Positions 34,360 to 44,244 of a DNA stretch of 64,000 nucleotides are shown here, piece by piece. A model generated the notes under the pieces. That model saw only the letters and a list, made by a program, of their open reading frames with translations, was not told the DNA's origin and did no database searches. This DNA comes from Fragilaria radians. Lineage: Eukaryota > Bacillariophyta > Fragilariophyceae > Fragilariales > Fragilariaceae. The position numbers and the translations under genes are program-made. The stretch is taken from the NCBI GenBank assembly GCA_900642245.1, contig CAAAJI010000036.1:45921-109920 (forward strand), in the 5' to 3' direction. Positions within the stretch are counted from its first letter, which is position 1. Each line of letters opens with the position of its first letter.

Positions 34360-35052
34360 TTAGATAAAGAAATTCCACATGGCCAACACAATGGAAAGAA
34401 TAGCAACAAGGCCTGCAGCAGCTGCGAGGACGGCTGTCACATCCGCTTGCCCATGAGGACGATTTTCAGTTGCTACAATCTGCTGTGTCGATTTTGAAGA
34501 TGACGTATTGGATTGTTGACTTTGTCGAAGTAACTCCTCGCTTGGTTGCGTATATAGGGCAACTAATTCAGGAAATAATTGACAGAATACTTTATCCCTC
34601 ACATTATACTCCAAACTTCGCTTGGCTAGCTTCCGCTTCTGCTGTATCGTCGATTCAATAGAGCCCGATGTTGGAGCCGATTCCAGCATAAAGGAATACA
34701 ATCCCGTCAAAATAGTACTCACAGACCACATAGGATTCCACGATTCCGGATGAAAATCGCTCATACTTAAACAAAGACGGCGATCCGTTGCAAATCGTCC
34801 CGATGGAGTACACATAATTACAGAAGGTGGTTTCAGAGGATATTCTTTCGGAAAGAGTAGTTTGCCATGGTAGTAGCCTCCCTCGTATGGCGTTCCTGGT
34901 GACCCTTCGATGACGTAATGCCATTCAAGAATGTTCGATTCTAACGGACAAGCTATGATCTTTGGAGTTTTTATTGGGTCACGGCGTAAGGCTAAAAGTT
35001 CTCTCGTCAGCCGACGCGTCCCAATATCATTCGAATGTTGCTTCGGTGGCAT
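34360..35052 (-). CDS. UBE2J2: Tail-anchored ubiquitin-conjugating enzyme E2, UBE2J/Ubc6 type
   Basis: Single exon, 230 aa. The UBC fold begins at about residue 10. The catalytic Cys94 is in RRLCLSMSDFHPESWNP, which replaces the usual HPN/C arrangement in the way specific to the Ubc6/UBE2J family. GSPGTPYEGGYYHGKLLFP and YPLKPPSVIMCTPSGRF are also diagnostic. A Ser/Gln-rich linker leads to a single C-terminal membrane span (about 203-230, VLAAAAGLVAILSIVLAMWNFFI). The enzyme would therefore be anchored in the ER membrane facing the cytosol, for ER-associated degradation, or in the plastid periplastid ER system, where diatoms have duplicated ERAD parts. There is no plastid presequence, so the host ER is more likely. 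It converges on NSE4. Confidence 0.95.
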   Translation of the reverse strand: MPPKQHSNDIGTRRLTRELLALRRDPIKTPKIIACPLESNILEWHYVIEGSPGTPYEGGYYHGKLLFPKEYPLKPPSVIMCTPSGRFATDRRLCLSMSDFHPESWNPMWSVSTILTGLYSFMLESAPTSGSIESTIQQKRKLAKRSLEYNVRDKVFCQLFPELVALYTQPSEELLRQSQQSNTSSSKSTQQIVATENRPHGQADVTAVLAAAAGLVAILSIVLAMWNFFI

Positions 35053-35959
35053 CGTGGGAAAGAGTAGGAAGAAGGAGAAAGAAACAGATGTAAAACTAAA
35101 TTAACGGGTACAGAAACGGCTCACTACACAGACAAAATATACTATGACTTTAGATACTGTACTCTCCTATGCATTGCACCAGTCTTCCAACTAATTTGGT
35201 AAGATAACTTTTCATCAAGTCAAGTTATTAGGATCAATCATGAAATGTATCAGAACAGCTACCAATGGGGGTTATACCGGATATTTTTCACATTCGGATG
35301 CTTTATTGAAGCTATGATAATCGGGAATGAGTGGTTGTTTCATAGAATATCGCTTGATGATGTTCCAGTAAAACGACCTAAATAACACCAATCACGTTTG
35401 CTAGTCTAGAGCTATGAATTGGAAATACATCCCAGAACTTTTCAAGAACACATCCCAAGATACTATTATGATAACTATCTGGCAAGAAAAGGAGATTCAT
35501 GCAACCTTTATGGATGGTGTGATCTATATTGCAAATTTTACTTCATCTTCATCCGCTATAATAATATTTGCCCATATCAAATTGAAGTAAGCACGCAGAC
35601 ACCACATTTCTTGTGTACCAAGCACAGACAGTAGCGCTATACGTAAATGCAATTTGACTTTATATCTATGTGAAGTTTTTCTGTTCTGGAGGATGATGCT
35701 TTTGCCACTAAATGTCTTGCTCAACGTTGTAAACGGAATAATCAAATGGTTATTATTCCTTCAGATGATTGACAGGTAGCCAAATGAAGGAATTTAAATT
35801 TTATTTTACATCAATTTTCATCGCAATGAGTCGCCATGATGATGCAAAGACAGGAATATATCATAGAAAGGTCAATAAGTGTAGAAAGTCCTATTTGACC
35901 AATGTGGATTCCTTAACACTTCGCAATGACGTATTATTCTGTGTAAATTTTGAGTCCAA
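35053..35959. other. Upstream region of the E2 gene, no other gene seen
   Basis: AT-rich spacer between the E2 gene and the retroelement graveyard. A pair of short direct repeats (ATTCTGTGTAAATT at about 35936-35949 and 35978-35991) is visible at its right end. Confidence 0.45.
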
Positions 35960-36023
35960 TAGTTAGTTTATTGAATTATTCTGTGTAAATTGTGAGCCTA
36001 ATTGCTATCCTTGCAAAACATTT

Positions 36024-36178
36024 CCAAACCTTCTTGCGAACATTTGAGATGTACAAAAGATATTCTAATTCATTTCCTAGGTTCGTTCACATGGCAAAGA
36101 TTTACTAGCCAATACTCGTGTATAGCAAATTTGGATATCATTTATCATAGACATTGAAAAAATGGCAATGAAATATAT
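36024..36178 (-). repeat. Left LTR-like copy of a minus-strand copia relic
   Basis: About 155 bp that align, with substitutions and small gaps, to 38863-39017 in the same orientation. Shared blocks include AACCTTCT.G.GAAC, TGTACAAAAGA.ATTCTAAT, ACATGGCAAA, TTTGGATATCA and ATGGCAATGAAA. It lies immediately beyond the end of a minus-strand copia RNase H relic, where a 3' LTR would be. Confidence 0.65.
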
Positions 36179-36225
36179 AAAATAAGGAAATGCTAAATAC
36201 ATAGATGAAAATCATAACCCCTTAC

Positions 36226-36420
36226 TTACCAATTATAAAACTTTTCGTTACTGAGGAGCCTTGTTAGAATTTCAATGGTACTCCTTACATACACAAATCT
36301 CATCACCTTAGCTGCAACTGCTTCTTATAATTGACGATAATCAATTGCTCTATGTGTCTTCTTCAAAACACCAGAGGGAAGCTGGGTATTTGATACTGAT
36401 ATATTATCCCCTAGCATCAA
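36226..36420 (-). pseudogene. Ty1/copia RNase H C-terminal relic
   Basis: On the minus strand the block MLGDNISVSNTQLPSGVLKK, then HRAIDYRQL, stop, EAVAAKVMRFVYVRST and ending LLSNEKFYNW follows the copia RNase H tail in order (family: GDN.SVV....PSSVLKKKHNA.AYHRVREA.AAK..RF.YV.ST.N.AD.LTKPLS). One in-frame stop interrupts it. It ends about 50 bp before the left LTR-like repeat, as expected for a copia 3' end. Confidence 0.7.
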
Positions 36421-36715
36421 CATTTAATTTGCTATTCTAAGCTATCCTCTACCCTTTTACTATGGAGTGCAAGATTAACACCACAAAGCCCTCTAATTGA
36501 GTAGTAAAGAATTAACGCAATGGTATCTGCAAGTAATAATGACTCACCATTGGCGATAAGATATCCCGGAAGCTAATGTGCCTACTCTTCGAAGAGTCAA
36601 TTCCTGTCCATGAGGATTACCGCATTTCGGAATTGGTCTCATGTTTCATCATAGAACTCGTAAATGAGCAATTACCTACTTTGCCACTTGACGGCGATGT
36701 AACATAATATAACTC

Positions 36716-36910
36716 TAGCAGACTTTATGATAGGCTATTGCATTATGCTTGTTCTTAAAAACACTTGAGGGAACTGAGGAATTTAAAACCACTGACACAT
36801 TATCTCCTAATAATAAAGTTGGCCCATCTAAGGCCACACCCAATGATTTAATTACTAATCTAACCTCAAAAATGAGTTCTGAAGTCTATATTGTCTTTTG
36901 CCGCTTAGAT
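36716..36910 (-). pseudogene. Second Ty1/copia RNase H relic
   Basis: The minus strand carries another version of the same domain: a GVALDGPTLLLGDNVSVVLN block and then SSVPSSVFKNKHNAIAYHKV. It is closer to the family consensus than the copy at 36226-36420. It breaks off after the HKV motif. Two RNase H tails in tandem mean either duplication or two insertions. Confidence 0.7.
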
Positions 36911-37454
36911 ACCCATCTGATGAGTATATTACTTAACATCATGAGGATACCTGAGATGGACCTACTATTTACTAAGTGATATGCATGATCTGCATTCACA
37001 TTTAAAGCAATCCTGACTTTTTGCGGCTTTTATCTAAGAAGCTCATTCTGAATTTCTTCTTCAGCATATGGATAAACTCTCTCCAATTAGGGCAATCTAC
37101 AATCGGATTAGTTGAATAATTTGGATACGTTGTGAGCACATCTGACAACACTTCTGTGTAGTAATGTGATTAAGTCATTCTTCTTTGACACCTTAAAAAT
37201 GTCCGTGCGTCTCCTACATTATGTGTTTCACAAACCTTTTTATAATTAAATTGTTTAGTTCTTAATAAAGAGCAGTCAAAAAATATTTGACATGATGGCA
37301 CAGCCATATGACAATGAATAAAAGACTGGTGTAAATAAATATTATCATAATGAAAAATTAGTCAGTCAAGACTTCAATCTTTCACAATTGGAAAACAAGA
37401 GTAGTCTTTCATAATTTCCTTAAAATAGGGCATGATTTTTCTATCTCAATTCTC

Positions 37455-38338
37455 GCATAGAGCACTATCTTGATGATTTGTTAGTTCTAACAAATTCCGA
37501 CTTTGCAGACCACCTGACCAAGTTAGAGATGGTACTAACAAGACTCGCAAATGCTGGTATGTGAGGAAATGCATCCAAATCAAAGTTCTTTGCTGAACAA
37601 ATTTAATATCTGGGATACTGGATCATCAGAAAGGGTATTCAACTAGTATATAATAAGGTGAAAGCCATTCTTAAGATCAAGGCTCCTAAAAAGCAGGAAA
37701 GAACTTTGCCAATTGATTGGCATAGTCAACTACTATCGCAACATGTGGTTTTGCAGGAGAGAGTTACTAGCTCCTTTGACTAGTCACACATCAAGTAATG
37801 TCAAATTTGAATGGCTCTCAAGTCATCAACAAGCAATTGGTAAAATCAAAAAGGTTACTGAGACTGAGGTGCACCTGACATACCCAGATTTTGATAAGCC
37901 ATTCCACATACACTGATGCATCTGATCATCAGTTGAGAGTACTTATTATGCAGGATAAAAAGCCTATAGCATTTTATTCACGTAAGCTTAATGCAGCCCA
38001 AATAGGATACACCACAATGGAACGTGAGTTGCTATCTACTATTGAAACCTGCAATGAATATAAAAATATCTTGTTGTCTTATCCAATTATTGCCAATACA
38101 GACCATAAAAAATAATACCTTCAATGGGTTAAAAGTGTCAGATTGTGTTTTCTGCTGGCTTTTACTCTTAGAAGAATATGGAGTATCATTTAAATACCTC
38201 CCAGGAAAGAAAAATGTTGCAGCAGATGCATTATCTAGACAAGAAATTGATGACCTCATGATTCAGGAAGAGAAAGTCATAGCACTCCTCTCTGAATCAG
38301 AAATAGCAACATCAAATTTCTTATGTATACTGCCTTAA
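37455..38338 (+). pseudogene. Ty3/gypsy reverse transcriptase and RNase H relic
   Basis: The plus strand, through several stops and frame changes, gives the polymerase catalytic block HYLDDLLVLTNSDFADHLTK (the YLDD motif is intact), then KSKFFAEQI..YLGYWI, NYYRNMW with LLAPLTSH, and RNase H parts TDASDHQL, KKPIAFYSRKLNAAQIGYTT and TDHK. The end is YLPGKKNVAADALSRQE. The order and spacing are those of gypsy pol. It is in the opposite orientation to the copia relic that surrounds it. It probably belongs to the same broad gypsy lineage as the piece at the left window edge, but they do not overlap and so cannot be compared. Confidence 0.85.
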
Positions 38339-38484
38339 TTTTTTAAGGAACAGATGAAAGTTCAAGGACTTAGAGAAAAAGGTTTATCACAACCCCACTA
38401 CCTTATACAACACATTGAAGGCTAAATGAGCAAGATGGTACTAAAACACCAATCATTTGGTAAAGAAGTATAACTCTTGATGAA

Positions 38485-38552
38485 ACCAACATTAGGTACA
38501 TGGTTGTATTTAGATGCCACCAACATTAGGTACATGGTTGTATTCAGATGCC
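38485..38552. repeat. 34-bp tandem duplication
   Basis: Two head-to-tail 34-bp copies (38485-38518, 38519-38552) starting ACCAACATTAGGTACATGG differ by one base, so this is a recent slip. No gene is affected. Confidence 0.9.
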
Positions 38553-38806
38553 ACCAACCTGGCCCACAGTTTTTATTTCTTATTTGTCCTTGAAATCCAA
38601 TTTCTTCACACACACAAAATCTTGTATTCTGGTATTCCTATTCTTGCTTCAAATTACATTCATCACCAAAACTCTTAATTGATGATCTATCGATATGCTG
38701 CTACAATGTTCTTGACTTTTCCTGTCTTGTTGTATAGAGCTGTCATTGTATCAATTGAATGTTACGACCTTTTTAGCATTCGAGACAGAAAAGGCTTTGG
38801 GAGTCT

Positions 38807-38819
38807 GGCTCTGATACAA
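38807..38819 (-). other. Primer-binding-site-like sequence of a copia element
   Basis: On the minus strand this reads TTGTATCAGAGCC, one base from TGGTATCAGAGCC, the well-known copia primer-binding site complementary to initiator methionine tRNA. It lies about 45 bp inside the right LTR-like repeat and on the strand predicted by the RNase H relics. Confidence 0.6.
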
Positions 38820-38862
38820 TAGTTTAATAATGTGGATCTATTAACATGAAGCTATCTTCTTT

Positions 38863-39017
38863 CTGAACCTTCTCGTGAACCTTCAAGGTGTACAAAAGAA
38901 ATTCTAATATATATCATAAAGTAGTTAACATGGCAAAAGTTAAATTACCCATGCCCTTATTTTGTAGATTTGGATATCAAAGATTATCGCACCTGAAAAT
39001 ATGGCAATGAAAGATAT
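38863..39017 (-). repeat. Right LTR-like copy of the minus-strand copia relic
   Basis: Partner of the repeat at 36024-36178. For a minus-strand element this is the 5' LTR, and the primer-binding-site-like sequence sits on its inner side as required. Divergence between the two copies is high, so the insertion is old. The true LTR ends extend beyond the part I can align. Confidence 0.6.
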
Positions 39018-39209
39018 CGTTTAAATGGGAAGTTAACTAAAAAGCATTGATTTTCAGAGCAAAAATCAACATATAATATTTGTTTTTGTGATGTCTTTTT
39101 AGCTTCTAGTACGTTACTTAACACAATCTGTAATTCACAGTGAAATCCCTCATTGACAAAATCCAGAGCATAAATGTATTCAATATCTATTCTTTATCAT
39201 TTCGATTTA

Positions 39210-40652
39210 TCAACCCTGTTCCTTAATTGCCTCAATCGTATTGGCTACAAGATCCAGTCTTTCTTCGAGAATTTGGGAATCAATATCAAGCATATCTTTC
39301 CAAGCTCTACTCACAAGCTCCAGTTGTTCTATAACGGAATCAACATTCCAGTTACAAAATGGGAAAATTGACTGTATGGTGTGAATCGACGTTTCTCTTA
39401 TTGGCTCAAAGTCTAAGGATTCAAGTGTTGCCTTACATATTTCAATTCCAGCAAATGAATTAATAATGTTTCTTTGACTGTTCCCGTGAAGTACGACATC
39501 TGAAATAATATCACCAACCAAAGCTAAAATACGTTTTACGCAGTCCAAATCTTCATTAACTTTCATAGCATCGGATAATATCTGCGAGAGGACAGCAGGA
39601 CCATTTATGCTGAGGAAATTCATTTGTGCTGCCCGATTTCCTCGTAACATCGATCCCAACGCGTAGATGTACTTTTGACGAACCTTCCTTTCATTTGTCT
39701 CTACAAGTTGATCAAGTAACAAAGAAATTGGTGTCACTGACTTACCCTCAACCACGATTGTCTCAGTTGCATAAGAGAAAAACTCTTCTGCATTCTTTAC
39801 CGCAGTACCAATTGCCCATGCTGCATGCATTTGAACTCTCGCAACCAAATCTGATACGGTTTCGTTCGTGTTTACTCGGTGCATGGATGGGTCTAACAGA
39901 GACACTAAGTGATGCCACCCTCCCAAGGTATGAAAATCTCGAGTCATATCCAAGTCTGAAAGATGATACTCTAGGTCTACTAAAACAGATATAATATCTG
40001 AAACGATACCTCCATCCACTTCAGGTGTTGGCTCATCTCTTTTATGCAGTATGTCCAACAACTGTGGAGTTGGATCTTCAAGATATGCTTTGATCTTGGA
40101 TATGCGATCCTTTAACACTTCTGGCATATCCATCTGCAGCTCAAGTTGTATTCGAGCAATTTCTTCTTGACGTGTTTCCCAAAGGTGTCGCATTTTCTCC
40201 TCGAAAGCCAATCGCTCTTCTTCGCTCAAATTTTCTGTCAGGGAAGGTGCTTTTGGCAACCCAATGCGTTCCTGCTCCTCTGAGGGAAGATTTGATAATG
40301 CGCGATACATCATATCATAATCGTACTTTGGTTTCTCTTCAAAATCCGTGTCGTCCATACTCTCATTCTCCGATGCAATTAACTGAACGGCATTTCCATC
40401 CGAACTAACCGCGTAACTTTTCCAAATTTTTTCATGTCTTGGTGAACCTTGAGAAGAATCGTTTTCATCCAAAAGCTTTGCCATTTTCTCTCCAGTGGTC
40501 ATGTCGATTCTAATGTGAGCTCCCGCTGGAAGTGTCTCGTTCTCACCTATGACCTGCCATTCCGCAGTTAGCAATAACTCCTTCGATATCGCACAAGTCA
40601 TGAAAGTTGTTAAGACGACTAACACGATGAGTTTGCGAAAAGAAATCCACAT
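39210..40652 (-). CDS. SIL1: SIL1-type nucleotide exchange factor for ER Hsp70 (BiP)
   Basis: Single exon, 480 aa, close to the family size. A cleavable signal peptide (about 1-23, LIVLVVLTTFMTCAISK) sends it to the ER lumen. Just after it comes the SIL1 signature EWQVIGENETLPAGAHIRIDM with TTGEKMAKLL (about 31-60). An acidic, charged region and then armadillo-like helices (about 190-470; for example ARVQMHAAWAIGTAVKNAEEFF and RKVRQKYIYALGSMLRGNRAAQ) form the BiP-binding body shared with HspBP1/Fes1. The role is ADP release from BiP during ER folding and translocation. The C-terminus is KEQG, without an HDEL/KDEL-like signal, as in some other SIL1 proteins that end in weak retention motifs. 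Confidence 0.9.
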   Translation of the reverse strand: MWISFRKLIVLVVLTTFMTCAISKELLLTAEWQVIGENETLPAGAHIRIDMTTGEKMAKLLDENDSSQGSPRHEKIWKSYAVSSDGNAVQLIASENESMDDTDFEEKPKYDYDMMYRALSNLPSEEQERIGLPKAPSLTENLSEEERLAFEEKMRHLWETRQEEIARIQLELQMDMPEVLKDRISKIKAYLEDPTPQLLDILHKRDEPTPEVDGGIVSDIISVLVDLEYHLSDLDMTRDFHTLGGWHHLVSLLDPSMHRVNTNETVSDLVARVQMHAAWAIGTAVKNAEEFFSYATETIVVEGKSVTPISLLLDQLVETNERKVRQKYIYALGSMLRGNRAAQMNFLSINGPAVLSQILSDAMKVNEDLDCVKRILALVGDIISDVVLHGNSQRNIINSFAGIEICKATLESLDFEPIRETSIHTIQSIFPFCNWNVDSVIEQLELVSRAWKDMLDIDSQILEERLDLVANTIEAIKEQG

Positions 40653-42503
40653 TTCTAATCTAGTATTTTTGTGTTATCATGGGATGATATAATCCCTGTG
40701 TTTTTTAACACGTGGCCTTTACTTCGAATTTCATACATTTTTTACGTCTGAAAAGTTTTCCAGCGACACATGTATGGCCCAAAAAATTTTGCATAATCAT
40801 TTGATGATGAAAATACTTCTAGTTCAAATAAAAATGATTAGAAATACATCAGTGAACGCAAATTGTCTCCAAAAGGACTGTACTCATGACTCAATATAAC
40901 CATTGCGGAGAATAGCAGAAGGAAAAAATAAGTGTGGATCATCATAAGGAATTATAATTCTGGGTGATCTATATTGAGAAGACAAAACTGAATTATGATC
41001 TAAGTTAGACTAAGTTATACTTACAACACGCTTATACAGAGAACAAGGATATTCTATGCTTTTACACATCTCTTCCCGGACAGTAACAATCCCTTTCATT
41101 CCTACCATGCCCCTTTGATTCTTACAACAAATTTGGATGACAAAATAAAATAATTCATAAGAACAATTTAGTGATGAATTGGAGTAAGTTACTGTGATCC
41201 AAAGAGCTTGAATCATGTTGCACTCCAACTCTTCACAAGAATTGAAGTTAAAAAAGGATGTAAGGTCCATTTTTAGAAGCCCACTAAAATTAGACTATCA
41301 TTTCACAAATGTGTCTTTTCATAATTCAAAATAGAGTGCAAATATTTAGGAACAGTAGATGGAAGCGTATTTACTGGCTTGCAGCTTTGTACATTATTGT
41401 CAAATTATAGGTTATGTATTGCAAGCTCCTAATGTTGCGTCAGAGAGAGGTTACCATTTTGGGTATCTTATCCTAATTTATCCCCCCCCCCTTCTTACTT
41501 CTCACATTTCTTGATGACTTTTTGTTTTCATGCTTGTATTCTGCAGCTAGACTCGCCGTGGCACGAGAATACAAATCTCAATCAGGGCCTCCTGATTTGC
41601 TATAATATCTCTCTTTCCCCGTTGAAATAATGCCTGTGTTTCTTTCCTTGAGATTATGCAAATCACCTATTTCCCGAGAAGAAATTGGCAAATAATCATG
41701 ATGTATGAATCAGCACGGTCATCTACATGGAACCTCAAGAATGCTGTTGTTAAGGCTAATCTTGGGAGTGTGCAATTCTAGAATTATGAATAGTTACCTT
41801 GCCACTCATTGTACTCCAAGTGATTATGCTGCTCTCGTCATTGTTGATGATATTTGTTTAAAAGCCTTTCTCTTGAGTAATGCTACTAATGGCATCAATA
41901 TCAGCCAGAGCACTATATACACTTTCTTCAAATTGCAAAGCTGATTCAAACCCTAATAAAGAATCAGAAAGAAAAAACAGAAATAATTGAAAATCTGTTT
42001 TTTGTGTGCATAAACTAAAATATCAAAATTCTCAAACAAAGGTGCATGCAAATGACAAAACTATAATATTAACTAGCAATACATAACATTTTTTCATTAG
42101 AATAAATACTTATCAACCATACTTCCTATGAAGGAACCTTTTTTTAACAGTTTGGATAAATTCACTGCTTTGCATCAACAATCACTCAGTGTATCAGCAA
42201 TTGATTTTTTAATCTTAAACAATGATTCAAGAGAAATGGATCCCCCCAACATCATAATGTTGAGAATCAAGGCTTATCTCTACATGAGAGCTTTGGGGAG
42301 ACATTAGAATTAGGAAAAGGAACTCTATCGTGTTGCTACACAATCTTGAATATTCAAATTCAAAGTCTATTTTCAGATAGTTTGCTTTCGATATCTACAA
42401 GATTGATAAATTGCATTGAAGAAAGGCTACCCCAGTGATCAAAAAGTTTCAAGATATAGAATGACAACGATTTGTGAAAATTGGTTTACGGCTTGAATGG
42501 ATC
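40653..42503. other. Gene-free spacer
   Basis: AT-rich spacer. Frames at 41010-41270 (minus) and 41705-41944 (plus) have no recognisable domain. A homopolymer of ten C lies at 41482-41491. Confidence 0.5.
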
Positions 42504-43043
42504 CTATTTACGTTTCTTCTTGCTTCTCTTCGACGTGGTCAACGATGTTCGTTTTTTCTTCGATTTCAGGTTACTTGACTGCTGCAGAGCTTTATCTCCT
42601 TTCTGATCATCATCAGTTTTCACGTTCAAGTTTTCGTTTTCGTCAACAACTTCAAATTCTTCAGTCATTGCACCCTTAACGACGACTGCATTTAATTTCT
42701 GCATGACATCGGAAACTTGAGAAAGGGTTACAAACTCATTCGTGATACCTTCAACTTTCAAAACACCATCTCCTGAATGGCTAATGGCCATTATGGTGGG
42801 ACCTGGATGGATTTTACCATGGTATTGAAATCCTTTGCAATCCAGAAGGATCCCTTCCGATGATGACTCAAATCGACCAATGGCTCCAACAGAACCTTCC
42901 AAGTCCAAAAGCTTTGCTTGCCTTGGATCTATTTGAATCACTAGGTTACAATTGTCGCTTCTAGCCAAAGTTGATGGTAGGACGAGATCAAAACTGTCGG
43001 GGACATGTGCCTCTTCGCTATCATTTGATTTCGCTTTGCTCAT
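42504..43043 (-). CDS. BIN4-like topoisomerase VI accessory protein (probable)
   Basis: Single exon, 179 aa. The core (about 33-108) reads KLLDLEGSVGAIGRFE, then GILLDCKGFQYHGKIHPGPT and VLKVEGITNEFVTL. From memory this follows the conserved part of plant BIN4/MIDGET: DL.G..GA.GR, LD.KG..Y...I.PS.T, K.E.I.N.F..L. In plants BIN4 binds DNA and supports the topoisomerase VI complex needed for endoreduplication. The C-terminal third is acidic and then ends in a lysine-rich tail (SKKKR...SKRSKKKRK) that looks like a nuclear localisation signal and DNA contact. There is no signal peptide. The match is pattern-based, and a profile search could overturn it. The nuclear, DNA-associated role fits the tail in any case. 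Confidence 0.55.
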   Translation of the reverse strand: MSKAKSNDSEEAHVPDSFDLVLPSTLARSDNCNLVIQIDPRQAKLLDLEGSVGAIGRFESSSEGILLDCKGFQYHGKIHPGPTIMAISHSGDGVLKVEGITNEFVTLSQVSDVMQKLNAVVVKGAMTEEFEVVDENENLNVKTDDDQKGDKALQQSSNLKSKKKRTSLTTSKRSKKKRK

Positions 43044-44244
43044 AGGATAACAGATACAATTTGGAGTGTAATCGTAGTGTCGTACTAGGTATGGTGCAGT
43101 TCCAAAAGTATATTATTTACAAAAATGAGTGTTAAGCATTGTAAAATAATTCAACCTTAGTTTTCGCAATAATGGGAGTTACCTTTTTCTAAATCTATTA
43201 ATTTTCTTGTGTTAACAACAATGTCTGCTTCTTCCATAAGGGTATTGGAGTTAGATGACTTGGATAGTAATATCAACATGTTTGTCTGACAGCTGTTTTA
43301 CCTTAATTAAACAGATTTTTCATGTTCTTAAGATTCAAAGATTACAACAAAGTGGCTTGAATATGCTGTTTGAATTGTTGATTATTCTTTTATTAAACTG
43401 TTTTGAGACAGGTCTACGTCAATTATCTGCCCTGAAGATGGCTGAGTACATCATGCGGCATGTAATTCATCACATCTCACAATGCTGTGGTCAGTCAAAA
43501 ATGTCTACAAAAAATATCAATAAACTATGATGTACATTTTGCTCACAGATGCCTCTTTTGCTAATCTTAATACAAATGAGTGTCCTATGGGATTTTATGT
43601 TGCAGCTTTGGGTACCCATTGAAGCATTTTTCGGATAAAAAACACAGTAAAAATGAAAGGCAAAAGACATAAAGAAATTATTGTATTACGTGTGTCAAAA
43701 AGAATTCATGGAGTATTGAAGAACATTGAGACAAATGCTCCTTAAAGCGCCAAAATGAGGTGCAAGAAATTTGTGTTACAATACGGAATTTTTTAGCAGT
43801 ATAAGCATATAGCTGAGTAGCATTAATCAAGTGATGTTGAATGACAGTTGAGGAAATTCAAGTCCCCAAAACAAGGAAATACGGTTAGTGTATCAGATTT
43901 ACGCCGGAATAGACTTAATTTGAAATTCAAGAATTAATATTACGGGGTCAGCTTGAAGAGTTATCAGAAATACATTTAAAATCTCTAAACACAACTGGAG
44001 ATCTGCATCTCCGATCTTTAAACACTGAGAATGCCACCTGTCACTTCAATATCTGCTCCATTTTTTAAAAGTTCATGGACGTTTGATCAGATATATTGCT
44101 CAGCTCTAATGCCTTCCACATGGAATTTTTTAGACATCTATGTTGTAAGAGAGCCTTTCACGTGTTTGTATCAGTGTTACTATGGGGTAGAAAACAAACA
44201 CAATGAAGTTTCAGATTGGCCTATTTCAGCACTTCAAAATAATT
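43044..44244. other. Gene-free spacer
   Basis: AT-rich spacer between two minus-strand genes. A 91-codon plus-strand frame (43255-43530) and a 76-codon one (44031-44261) have no recognisable domain. It holds the TAF2 3' end and the upstream region of the BIN4-like gene. Confidence 0.5.

Noticed and set aside
41482..41491. A run of ten C that might form an unusual structure
   Set aside because: Too short for an i-motif or G4 array and in featureless spacer.
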